Shown: positions 1 through 5,810 of the stretch, piece after piece
Layout: each line of letters opens with the position of its first letter
How positions within the stretch are numbered: the first letter of the stretch is position 1
Assembly: GCA_030431355.1 (NCBI GenBank)
Contig: JAUIJG010000213.1
Location: forward strand, 1 to 8,872
Direction of reading: 5' to 3'
DNA length: 8,872 bases
From: a bacterium
GTDB lineage: Bacteria; Cyanobacteriota; Vampirovibrionia; Obscuribacterales; Obscuribacteraceae
Position numbers and translations under genes: made by a program
Notes under the pieces: model-generated
Told to the model about the DNA's origin: nothing
What the model saw: the letters and a program-made list of their open reading frames with translations, nothing else
Databases searched by the model: none

Positions 1-433
1 ACTCGGGCTTAGCGGCAAATCCGCAAGCGAGAGAAAGTCTTTTCCGCCAACCACCGGACAAATCCCTGGCCCGGGCATCCCTGTCCTTGAAGCCGAACTG
101 CTTGAGTGTGGAATCGATAGACGCCTCCCGCTCATGCTCTTCAAAAGCAACCTCCTCCACCGCCGCCTGCACCACATCCCTGACGGATTGTCCGGCTTCA
201 AACTCTTCTTCCTGGGGCACATAGGCTACCCTGAGCTGCTTTTTCGAAATAACTTCACCCTGGTCGGTCTCTTCCAATCCCGCCAGTACTTTCAGAAGAG
301 TCGACTTGCCCGAACCGTTAGGACCGATCAATCCGATGCGATCGCCTTCTTCGATACCCAAACTCAGGTCGGCAAAAACGGGTCTGGAGCTATAGCTCTT
401 CGATAAAGATTGACTGCTTACTAAAATTCCCAT
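1..433 (-). CDS. ABC-F family ATPase, N-terminal part (cut by window edge)
   Basis: This is the first 144 codons of a duplicated-cassette ABC-F protein. These soluble ATPases bind the ribosome and act on stalled translation, antibiotic resistance or assembly. Visible in the first cassette: Walker A GPNGSGKST (residues 37-45), the Q-loop in YVPQE (Q74) and the ABC signature LSGGWRKR (125-132). There is no membrane segment. The spacing from Walker A to signature fits an ABC-F protein, and the signature form with Trp resembles the Uup branch, but the second cassette and the linker that would settle the subgroup lie outside the window. The ATG at 433 is the start because an in-frame TAA lies three codons upstream; a weak AAGAG motif precedes it by about 6 bases. 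The frame stays open to the edge. The family call is firm; the exact member is not known. Confidence 0.93.
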   Translation of the reverse strand, partial: MGILVSSQSLSKSYSSRPVFADLSLGIEEGDRIGLIGPNGSGKSTLLKVLAGLEETDQGEVISKKQLRVAYVPQEEEFEAGQSVRDVVQAAVEEVAFEEHEREASIDSTLKQFGFKDRDARARDLSGGWRKRLSLACGFAAKPE

Positions 434-795
434 AATCGACTCTTAGCTTCCCGGGTACCACTAAAAAACCGCGCTCCTGAAGACATTGCATTATAACCAA
501 ATCCATAAGGGAGAAAGAAGGATATAGCTCTCAATCGATACCTGTGGTTAAAAGACCACCCTATCGAGCGAGAACAAAACAAAAAGTCCTGTCGGCAAGA
601 CGCCATGTTAACACCGCCGGGTGATGGCGCGTTCCGGCAGTTATGGGAAGATGGAAAGTGGGCAATCTCTATAAATGGAAACTCTTTCTGGCATGGGCAC
701 CGGTATTCGGGAACGTCCACTCCTTTGAAGTAAATGTCGGGAGCAGGACTTAAAACATCAAAACACGCACCACAACTCAGGTGCACCTCAAACAC
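421..795 (-). CDS. Doubtful small Cys-rich ORF, 124 codons, possible zinc ribbon
   Basis: I do not recognise this frame and doubt that it is a gene as it stands. The first 50 or so residues look protein-like: HLSCGACFDV (CxxC at residues 8-11) and YRCPCQKEF (CxC), about 20 residues apart, which could form a small zinc ribbon. The remainder reads like translated non-coding DNA. It runs straight through the minus-strand terminator at 572-601 and the -10 box at 490-495, then overlaps the ABC-F start by 13 bases. The start would be GTG at 795 with no Shine-Dalgarno sequence; the bases upstream are pyrimidine-rich because they complement the plus-strand ribosome site of the next gene. It may be the remains of a small gene whose true stop was lost, part of a leader RNA, or chance. 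Confidence 0.2.
   Translation of the reverse strand: MFEVHLSCGACFDVLSPAPDIYFKGVDVPEYRCPCQKEFPFIEIAHFPSSHNCRNAPSPGGVNMASCRQDFLFCSRSIGWSFNHRYRLRAISFFLPYGFGYNAMSSGARFFSGTREAKSRLWEF
490..495 (-). promoter_or_regulatory. Candidate -10 box for the ABC-F gene
   Basis: Read on the minus strand this is a perfect TATAAT, placed so that transcription would begin about 50 bases before the ABC-F ATG. At 17-18 bp spacing the -35 position is poor (TCTTTC or TTCTTT), so the call rests on the -10 hexamer and its position alone. Confidence 0.35.
572..601 (-). terminator. Intrinsic terminator on the minus strand
   Basis: On the minus strand a 6-bp stem (GTCTTG pairing with CAGGAC, one G-U pair, tetraloop CCGA, positions 601-586) is followed at once by TTTTTGTTTTGTT (585-573). 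This is the classic Rho-independent layout. On the plus strand the hairpin is not followed by T, so it works in one direction only. No firm minus-strand gene ends just before it. It must therefore close a short transcript starting around 600-850, or act as a leader attenuator about 140 bases ahead of the ABC-F start. Confidence 0.6.
601..629 (-). other. Bulged hairpin beside the terminator
   Basis: CGCCAT (601-606) pairs with ATGGCG (624-629), and inside it CACC (612-615) pairs with GGTG (620-623) around the loop GCCG. Five unpaired bases (607-611) form a bulge on one side. The total is about 10 bp of GC-rich stem. On the minus strand it lies directly 5' of the terminator stem and shares base 601 with it, giving two hairpins in tandem. 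The pairing is seen; a function in RNA is inferred. Confidence 0.4.
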
Positions 796-802
796 GATCG
801 GG

Positions 803-810
803 GGAGGAGA
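803..810 (+). promoter_or_regulatory. Strong Shine-Dalgarno for the LRV-repeat gene
   Basis: GGAGGAGA ends 8 bases before the ATG at 819. It decides that start and argues against any other frame being used here. Confidence 0.7.
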
Positions 811-818
811 GAACCGGA

Positions 819-1484
819 ATGGTTGAAATCAGAGACTATATCAAGGCAGGAGATCCAAAACTTGAACCAGCGCAACTCTGGCGGCTATACCTTCAAGACA
901 GTCCGCGGGTGCGACTTAGGCTGGCAGAGAACCCCGCCTGTCCCCAGGACCTCTTGGAAAAACTGGTGGAAGATGCAAACGGGGAAGTAAGGGCTGCGGT
1001 AGCAAGGAACCCGAATTGCGGCGAGAGCCTTGTGGCACGCCTGGTAGAGGACGAAGACATAAACGTCAGACTTGAGCTTGCCCATGAGATAAACCTGCCG
1101 CTCCATCTTTTGGAAAGGCTCAAAGAAGACGACAATCCTTATGTTAGAGACATCGCTGAAGGAACCCTGGACATAATGTCCCTGGAGGAGCAGCTGAAAG
1201 AGATGTCCCTGGTCTGCGAACCGGCCCACGTGGCAAGGGTCGGAAGACTCTTTATAGATGCTGATCTAATATCCGAAGAAGACCTGGAGATATGCCTGAC
1301 CATGAGCCAACTACAAGAGATTCCTATTGGTCAAATCTTAATCAGACAAAAGCACTTTGCACCAAATCTGGTTCTATATGCCTTGAGGATGCAAACCCAG
1401 GTCCGCACCGGAAAGGTCTCTCTGGCAGAAGCAGTAACCAAGCTTAAGATTCAAGCTTCTATTCATCTAAGTCGCTCCGCCTGA
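819..1484 (+). CDS. LRV/HEAT-like repeat protein with GspE-N-like C-terminal domain
   Basis: This is a 221-residue soluble protein with no signal peptide or membrane segment. Residues 27-115 hold four helical repeats of exactly 26 residues. The V-R pair recurs at 31, 57, 83 and 109 in units of the form D-x(2-4)-VR-x3-A-x-N/E-x6-LL-x2-L-x-E. This resembles leucine-rich repeat variant (LRV) or HEAT-type solenoids, which normally serve as protein-binding scaffolds. Residues about 139-204 (RVGRLFIDADLISEEDLE, then PIGQILIRQ) match the small helical domain at the N-terminus of GspE/PilB-type ATPases (MshEN, binds cyclic di-GMP in some members), here without any ATPase. The start has a strong Shine-Dalgarno. 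The gene stands alone on the plus strand and converges on the TPR gene. The role is probably binding or adaptor; the partner is unknown. Confidence 0.8.
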   Translation: MVEIRDYIKAGDPKLEPAQLWRLYLQDSPRVRLRLAENPACPQDLLEKLVEDANGEVRAAVARNPNCGESLVARLVEDEDINVRLELAHEINLPLHLLERLKEDDNPYVRDIAEGTLDIMSLEEQLKEMSLVCEPAHVARVGRLFIDADLISEEDLEICLTMSQLQEIPIGQILIRQKHFAPNLVLYALRMQTQVRTGKVSLAEAVTKLKIQASIHLSRSA

Positions 1485-1516
1485 ACTGGAAAAACCGGCA
1501 GCAGTAGGGCCAAATT

Positions 1517-1572
1517 CAAATAGAGGAAGTAGAAAACAAAAGTCAGACAGAAAAAAGAGAGAAGAATAGAAA
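1517..1572 (+). other. Purine-rich spacer between convergent genes
   Basis: The end of the 88-bp gap between the two convergent stop codons is almost all purine on the plus strand, with runs such as AGAAAACAAAAG and AGAAAAAAGAGAGAAGAA. I find no convincing stem-plus-T terminator on either strand. It may simply be unconstrained sequence or may help separate the converging transcripts. Confidence 0.35.
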
Positions 1573-2310
1573 TTATTTTCCATCTTTTTCCTGCGAATAT
1601 TTTTGCGCTTCTTTAAAGCGTCCGTCTTCCTTAAGGGCTTTAACTAGCTTCTCCCGCATCTGTCGGGCATGCGCGTCAGAGGGATCGTACTTCTCCAGAT
1701 CACCCATGGCCAGCTTGAGCAATGGAATGGCAGCCTTGCGATTGCCACGCTTCAAATAGAGATCAGCCAGCTTACCGATCAACACATCCACCCGCTGGTC
1801 GGTCACTATAGGATTGGCGGCAGCCTCGGCCACGATACCTATCAAACGAGTCTCTTCTTTTTCATAGTTCTGAAGTTCTTCCAGCCTGGACTTGGTTGCG
1901 TCAAGGGCTTTCTGGGCAATCTTGCGCTCACTCTTATTTCCCTGGGCGGCTATCTGATTAAGAGCCGAGACTGTCCCATCACTGGCGTAGATCTCGGCGT
2001 ATTTTGCTGCAACTTCAGTACTGACCAGGTCATGCAAAGCCAAAATTGCCATCTTCTGGGAACGGTCATCTTCCAGAAGATGCGGAATAAATCGCTCAAT
2101 CGTGCTGGCTTCCTGTAATCGGACCATCTCTTGATTGTACTGATAGGTACAGATAATGGCTCCTAGCATCACGAGAAATCCGGATACGATGGGAGAGATT
2201 CCAGCCAATTTATCCCAGTGATCTTTGTCGGACTGGCGAATTTTCTTGAATTCTTCCAGCAGTTCAACCTTGAATTCATTCAAAGTCAACTTGAGATCTT
2301 CTTCTGTCAA
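1573..2310 (-). CDS. Single-pass membrane protein with C-terminal TPR-like helices
   Basis: A 245-residue protein of unknown family. Residues 1-35 form a charged helix (MTEEDLKLTL onward, rich in Glu and Lys). Residues 39-58 (SPIVSGFLVMLGAIICTYQY) are one membrane helix. The rest is helical: a HEAT-like stretch near 70-150, then a TPR-like pair at about 175-240 (KLADLYLKRGNRKAAIPLL, then ALKEDGRFKEAQKY). I chose the TTG at 2310 because GAGGAGAG lies 8 bases upstream; a longer form from the TTG at 2328 would start inside that ribosome site and add six residues. It follows the LRR receptor kinase by 44 bp on the same strand, so the two are probably cotranscribed. A membrane-anchored scaffold or substrate of that kinase is the natural guess, but this is inference from position only. 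Confidence 0.75.
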   Translation of the reverse strand: MTEEDLKLTLNEFKVELLEEFKKIRQSDKDHWDKLAGISPIVSGFLVMLGAIICTYQYNQEMVRLQEASTIERFIPHLLEDDRSQKMAILALHDLVSTEVAAKYAEIYASDGTVSALNQIAAQGNKSERKIAQKALDATKSRLEELQNYEKEETRLIGIVAEAAANPIVTDQRVDVLIGKLADLYLKRGNRKAAIPLLKLAMGDLEKYDPSDAHARQMREKLVKALKEDGRFKEAQKYSQEKDGK

Positions 2311-2318
2311 CGTCAGGG

Positions 2319-2326
2319 CTCTCCTC
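2319..2326 (-). promoter_or_regulatory. Shine-Dalgarno that decides the TTG start at 2310
   Basis: The minus strand reads GAGGAGAG, then 8 bases, then TTG. This favours the 245-residue form over the upstream TTG at 2328, which would overlap the site. Confidence 0.6.
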
Positions 2327-2354
2327 AAAGACCCCTATTATACAAACCTGAGAT

Positions 2355-4169
2355 TCATTCTATTCCACTGTACTTGGCTTCCACACGACAGTCAGGCATA
2401 CGGGTTTTCAGATAACTAAGCTCCACTTTAGTAACCTTCTTACAAGCTACAAATTTGATCGTCTTGAGCCTCTTCATGGTAGCCAACTTTCTTATCATCT
2501 CCGCGGTCACTTTCGTGCCGGAGATTGTCAGATAAGTGAGACTGTTCATTTGGGAAATTTGTTCGAGTCCATTTTCAGTCAAGGTGACATCGAGATCGTA
2601 TAGCTCTTTCAGATCTCTCAAGTCTTTGAAACCTTGCTCCCCAAGCCTGGTTCCAGCCAGGTGTAGAGAGCGTATCCCCGGCCACTGCTTTTTTATAATC
2701 CTGATGGTCTCATCATTTAGCCCCTTACAGTAAGTGAGCCTCAGTCTCTCCAGAGGCAGGTCTTTTATTGACTTCAGATCTTCGTTAGTGACAGCGGATC
2801 CTCTCAATTTGATCTCTGTAAGAGTTCCTACTTTATTGAGAAGGCCCAGACTTCTTCCTGAAATTTTTGTATCACCTATCTCCAGGCTAGCCAGAGGAAA
2901 CTCGGCGATTACGGGCATACACTCATCACTCACATCCCTACCATTGATGCTCAAAGCAGAGATAGGCTTGCCCGCCAACTTCTTCAAATCCTCGTCATCG
3001 AATTTACCGTGTCCGACTTTCACATATAGAGTGTCGCCTTCAGCCGGTCTGATCTCCACCTCCGCAGGAACATTGTCGGCTCCAGGCATTAAATATGGAT
3101 CGCTAGCCACATGGCTGTCGGTCTTTACTTCAACCTTCTCGCCAGGGAGATCCACGTTCCCGACACCCCAGAGATACATGACACTACCAGCGATGGCTAT
3201 TACGCCAACAATAACGGTGGCTGCCATGGCATACAAAGTCCCCCTCCGTCCTGATTCATCCGCGTTTCGAATACTGCCTGACACCTCTTCCGGCGGCAGG
3301 ATAAGGGTTTCGTCAAAAGCCACCTGTTTACAGAGTTCCAGATCCGCGAGTAGATCTTTCATGGATTGATAACGTTCCTTCGGCTCTCTTTTCAGGCAGC
3401 GATAAACAATCCTCTTCAAAGCTCCTGGTATTTCGGCACTGGTAACCCGGGAAAAAGGATGCGGATCGGACTCGGTCTTTTTCTTGATCACTTCAAGGAA
3501 AGAATCTCCGTTATAAGGCACCCTTCCTGATAATGCTTCATACAAAATACATCCGAGGGAATAGATATCCGAGACCTCATCGCCGTCTTGGCCGGCAGCC
3601 TGTTCCGGACTCAGATAATAAGGACTGCCAAGAATCGCGTTTGTGGCCGTTAACTTTCCAGCTTCCCCATCATCGGAAAGCAATCTTGAAATGCCGAAAT
3701 CAATAATCTTGATTTTCTCTTCTCCAGTCAGATCGCTGAAAAGTACGATGTTGGAAGCCTTGAGATCACGATGTACAACTCCGTTCTCGTGAGCGTAAGC
3801 CATTCCCCTGGCGATTTGAACAGCAATATCGAGAACGAATTCCGCCGACAAGCGCTCATACTCTTCTATGCAAGCGGAGAGAGTCTTGCCCTCCACAAGC
3901 TCCATCACAAGGTAAGGATCACCGTTTTCAGTGACACCGAAATCGTAAACCGTAACCAGACTGTTGTGGCTCAGCCTACCCGCAGCCCTGGCTTCTCTTT
4001 GAAAACGCTGGATTTTACTGGCATCCAGAGTACCTTTCTTGAGAATTTTTATCGCCACAAAACGCTTAAGACGCGTATCCCGTGCTTTAAAAACAGTACC
4101 CATGGCACCGCTTCCGAGTTCAGCGACGCCCTTGTATCTGTCAGGCAACTGGGTCGAATCAGCCAACAC
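2355..4169 (-). CDS. Receptor-type Ser/Thr protein kinase with LRR ectodomain
   Basis: A 604-residue Hanks-type (PknB-like) kinase with a complete catalytic set: glycine loop GSGAMGTVF (19-27), Lys41 in VAIK, Glu59 of helix C, HRDLKASN (catalytic Asp135), DFG (157-159) and SPEQ (187-190); the domain ends near 282. A hydrophobic helix at about 313-335 is the single membrane span. Residues about 380-600 form leucine-rich repeats of the RNI/AMN1 style (LERLRLTYCKGLNDETI, IRSLHLAGTRL, LTYLTISGTKV), predicted outside the membrane. It thus has PASTA-kinase topology with an LRR sensor in place of PASTA. The start is GTG at 4169: an in-frame TAA ten codons upstream leaves no ATG, and the nearest purine-rich site (GGAAGGGAG) is about 17 bases away, so initiation looks weak. 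The TPR membrane gene follows by 44 bp. Confidence 0.92.
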   Translation of the reverse strand: MLADSTQLPDRYKGVAELGSGAMGTVFKARDTRLKRFVAIKILKKGTLDASKIQRFQREARAAGRLSHNSLVTVYDFGVTENGDPYLVMELVEGKTLSACIEEYERLSAEFVLDIAVQIARGMAYAHENGVVHRDLKASNIVLFSDLTGEEKIKIIDFGISRLLSDDGEAGKLTATNAILGSPYYLSPEQAAGQDGDEVSDIYSLGCILYEALSGRVPYNGDSFLEVIKKKTESDPHPFSRVTSAEIPGALKRIVYRCLKREPKERYQSMKDLLADLELCKQVAFDETLILPPEEVSGSIRNADESGRRGTLYAMAATVIVGVIAIAGSVMYLWGVGNVDLPGEKVEVKTDSHVASDPYLMPGADNVPAEVEIRPAEGDTLYVKVGHGKFDDEDLKKLAGKPISALSINGRDVSDECMPVIAEFPLASLEIGDTKISGRSLGLLNKVGTLTEIKLRGSAVTNEDLKSIKDLPLERLRLTYCKGLNDETIRIIKKQWPGIRSLHLAGTRLGEQGFKDLRDLKELYDLDVTLTENGLEQISQMNSLTYLTISGTKVTAEMIRKLATMKRLKTIKFVACKKVTKVELSYLKTRMPDCRVEAKYSGIE

Positions 4170-4345
4170 GGTGGGGTCTGTGACATCTCCCTTCCATGGA
4201 TTTTACTCCCCGATTATTGCACGAATCGGTGACATCTGCGTTACTCCAACAGCCCGCCTACAAGAGGTAAAATCGTGATCCGGGTACATAGTATTGGCTT
4301 TCCGAATTCGAGACCCAAATTTCCAAACCGGCTTGAGAAAAACAG
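4170..4345. promoter_or_regulatory. Divergent promoter region between LRR kinase and AAA+ ATPase
   Basis: The 176 bp between two divergent starts must hold promoters for both transcripts. Weak -10-like boxes are present: TAGTAT on the plus strand near 4289-4294 and AATAAT on the minus strand within 4213-4219. No good -35 partner is seen for either. The region also has GTGACATCT at 4180-4188 and 4229-4237, TTACTCC at 4203-4209 and 4241-4247, and the palindrome CGAATTCG at 4303-4310. A shared regulator is possible. Confidence 0.45.
4210..4229. repeat. Inverted repeat, possible operator
   Basis: CCGATT and AATCGG are exact 6-bp arms separated by 8 bases. The element sits between the two GTGACATCT copies and directly after the first TTACTCC, within 45-60 bases of the LRR kinase start. 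Arm size and spacing suit a dimeric DNA-binding protein, but a chance occurrence cannot be excluded. Confidence 0.3.
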
Positions 4346-5749
4346 ATGTCAAAATCCAACTTCAGTATGCCTGAATTCAATCCCAGAGACCTGATTCCAA
4401 AAGAACTGGTGCCCAAGGACCTGCGCCAGAAAGTTTATGACCATATGGGGGTTGATCCCTCGACCCTGCCAATCATAACAGAGCAATTCGACCGCCATAA
4501 CCACCCCAATCTCCAGATCGCCCTCAACGAAATTGCCGAGAATTCAGAAAACAAAACAACCATCCTTGGACTGCAAGCTGGAATCATGAACAATATCACC
4601 GGCACCTCCTTGAAAGACATTATCACCCCCCAGTCTTTCGCCAGTTTTGTCGGTCTGGGAGGCGTGAAAGAGGGATCGGTTCAGTATTTGAACATGGATA
4701 TCGGCAATGGAAAAACCCTGGCTTGCTCCCAGGGCGCCCTTTATCTTCTGGAAGGGCAGACCAAACTGGTTCTTTTGCTGCGCCAGAACTCAATGATGGA
4801 TTTTACAGGAGTTGCCGCCATCAGCCTCGACGTGATGGCCACGGACATGCCCACCGCCGAAAAATATGTAAAAACCATTCAAAAGAAGATTCGTAAACAC
4901 AACGTCTATCGAGGCAAGGTTCTCTCGGTTTCAGGTCAAGGCGGCTTGAAATTTCACAACCTGCCTCCGGTAACCAGAGACAAAATCATTCTCCCGGGAG
5001 ACTTGCTCAAGCGTATTGAGAGACAGACCATTGATGTCGGCAAACACAGCAAAGCTTTGCTTGCCGCCAAAAGGAAGTTGAAGCGCGGCATTCTCCTCCA
5101 CGGCAAACCAGGAACAGGAAAGACCCTGACGGCGATGTACCTGGCATCGGAGATGAAAGAGAGGACCGTACTTCTGATGACCGGGCGAGGCCAGGGCTCC
5201 ATCGCCCAGACCTGCGAGTTTGCCCGCTGGCTGGAACCATCCATGGTGATAATAGAAGACGTGGACTTAATAGCCGAAGAGCGAACCAACCAAACTGGCT
5301 GCAATACGGCTCTCTTGCTCGAACTGATGAACGAGATGGATGGACTCTCCGACGACGTGGATGTTTTCTTTCTTTTGACCACCAACCGACCCGATGTACT
5401 GGAGCCGGCTCTGGCCGCCAGGCCAGGAAGAGTCGACCAGGCCTACGAAGTACCGCTGCCTGATAACGAATGCAGACGAAAGCTTTTCGACATCTACAGC
5501 GATGGCTTGAATCTGGAGATAGAGGATATGGAGCCTTATGTCAAACGAACCAAAGGCGCAAGCGGTGCATTCATCTCCGAAATCATGAGAAAAGCGGCAC
5601 TCTTCGCCGCGGCAGATAGCGATCCGATAATAGTCAAAGATGAGCATATCGATGAGGCGATGCACGAACTTCTGGTGGCTGGCGGCAGCCTAACCAAAAG
5701 CCTTTTGGGTTCCAGCGATATCGGCTTCACGCCCAAAATCCATCCCTAG
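4346..5749 (+). CDS. AAA+ ATPase, BCS1/CDC48-like
   Basis: A 467-residue single-module AAA+ protein. Residues 1-210 are an N-terminal region I do not recognise. The ATPase core follows: Walker A GKPGTGKT (253-260), Walker B VIIEDVD (301-307, acids in the Glu-Asp order seen in BCS1-type proteins instead of the usual Asp-Glu), sensor 1 in TTNRPD (345-350), arginine fingers in AARPGRVDQ (Arg359, Arg362), and a helical lid to about 445. There is no membrane segment or protease domain. AAA+ proteins of this type act as hexamers that remodel or unfold other proteins. The ATG at 4346 has only a weak purine site (GAGAAA) upstream. Kinase 2 begins 61 bp downstream on the same strand, suggesting one operon. 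The N-terminal 210 residues probably choose the substrate; the substrate is unknown. Confidence 0.9.
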   Translation: MSKSNFSMPEFNPRDLIPKELVPKDLRQKVYDHMGVDPSTLPIITEQFDRHNHPNLQIALNEIAENSENKTTILGLQAGIMNNITGTSLKDIITPQSFASFVGLGGVKEGSVQYLNMDIGNGKTLACSQGALYLLEGQTKLVLLLRQNSMMDFTGVAAISLDVMATDMPTAEKYVKTIQKKIRKHNVYRGKVLSVSGQGGLKFHNLPPVTRDKIILPGDLLKRIERQTIDVGKHSKALLAAKRKLKRGILLHGKPGTGKTLTAMYLASEMKERTVLLMTGRGQGSIAQTCEFARWLEPSMVIIEDVDLIAEERTNQTGCNTALLLELMNEMDGLSDDVDVFFLLTTNRPDVLEPALAARPGRVDQAYEVPLPDNECRRKLFDIYSDGLNLEIEDMEPYVKRTKGASGAFISEIMRKAALFAAADSDPIIVKDEHIDEAMHELLVAGGSLTKSLLGSSDIGFTPKIHP

Positions 5750-5795
5750 AAACGGGTATAAATAGCAGGGAGATTCCTTTTCGAACTGTCCACTC

Positions 5796-5803
5796 AGAAA
5801 GGA
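5796..5803 (+). promoter_or_regulatory. Shine-Dalgarno that decides the TTG start of kinase 2
   Basis: AGAAAGGA lies 7 bases before the TTG at 5811. An ATG at 5806 sits too close to it, is in another frame and stops after about 24 codons. The TTG is therefore the start, and it keeps the N-terminal CxxC motif. Confidence 0.6.
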
Positions 5804-5810
5804 CAATGAC

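Noticed and set aside
134..406. 90-codon plus-strand open frame
   Set aside because: It is antisense to the ABC-F cassette, including Walker A.
670..675. TATAAA on the plus strand as promoter for the LRV-type gene
   Set aside because: The -35 position is unlike TTGACA and the leader would be about 140 bases, so I cannot support it.
885..1229. 114-codon minus-strand open frame
   Set aside because: It is antisense to the 26-residue repeats of the LRV-type gene, whose exact periodicity fixes the plus frame as coding.
1485..1572. Bidirectional terminator between convergent genes
   Set aside because: The only hairpin (CTGG-AAAAA-CCGG) is 4 bp and has no T-run after it.
2734..3369. 211-codon plus-strand open frame
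   Set aside because: It is antisense to the LRR kinase, whose motifs are unmistakable. Its Ser/Arg/Leu-rich composition is typical of an antisense shadow and it has no ribosome site.
4184..4186. ATG (minus strand) just after GGAAGGGAG, upstream of the LRR kinase
   Set aside because: It is out of frame with the kinase by 17 bases, the ribosome site abuts it, and the frame ends after a few dozen codons inside the kinase gene. The GTG at 4169 remains the best start.
3771..4232. 153-codon plus-strand open frame
   Set aside because: It is antisense to the kinase catalytic core and shows no family motif.
4954..5385. 143-codon minus-strand open frame
   Set aside because: It is antisense to the AAA+ core, and its Ser/Arg-rich composition is that of a shadow.
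5767..5772. TATAAA before kinase 2 as an internal promoter
   Set aside because: No -35 partner at a proper distance and the gap is only 61 bp; cotranscription with the AAA+ gene is simpler.
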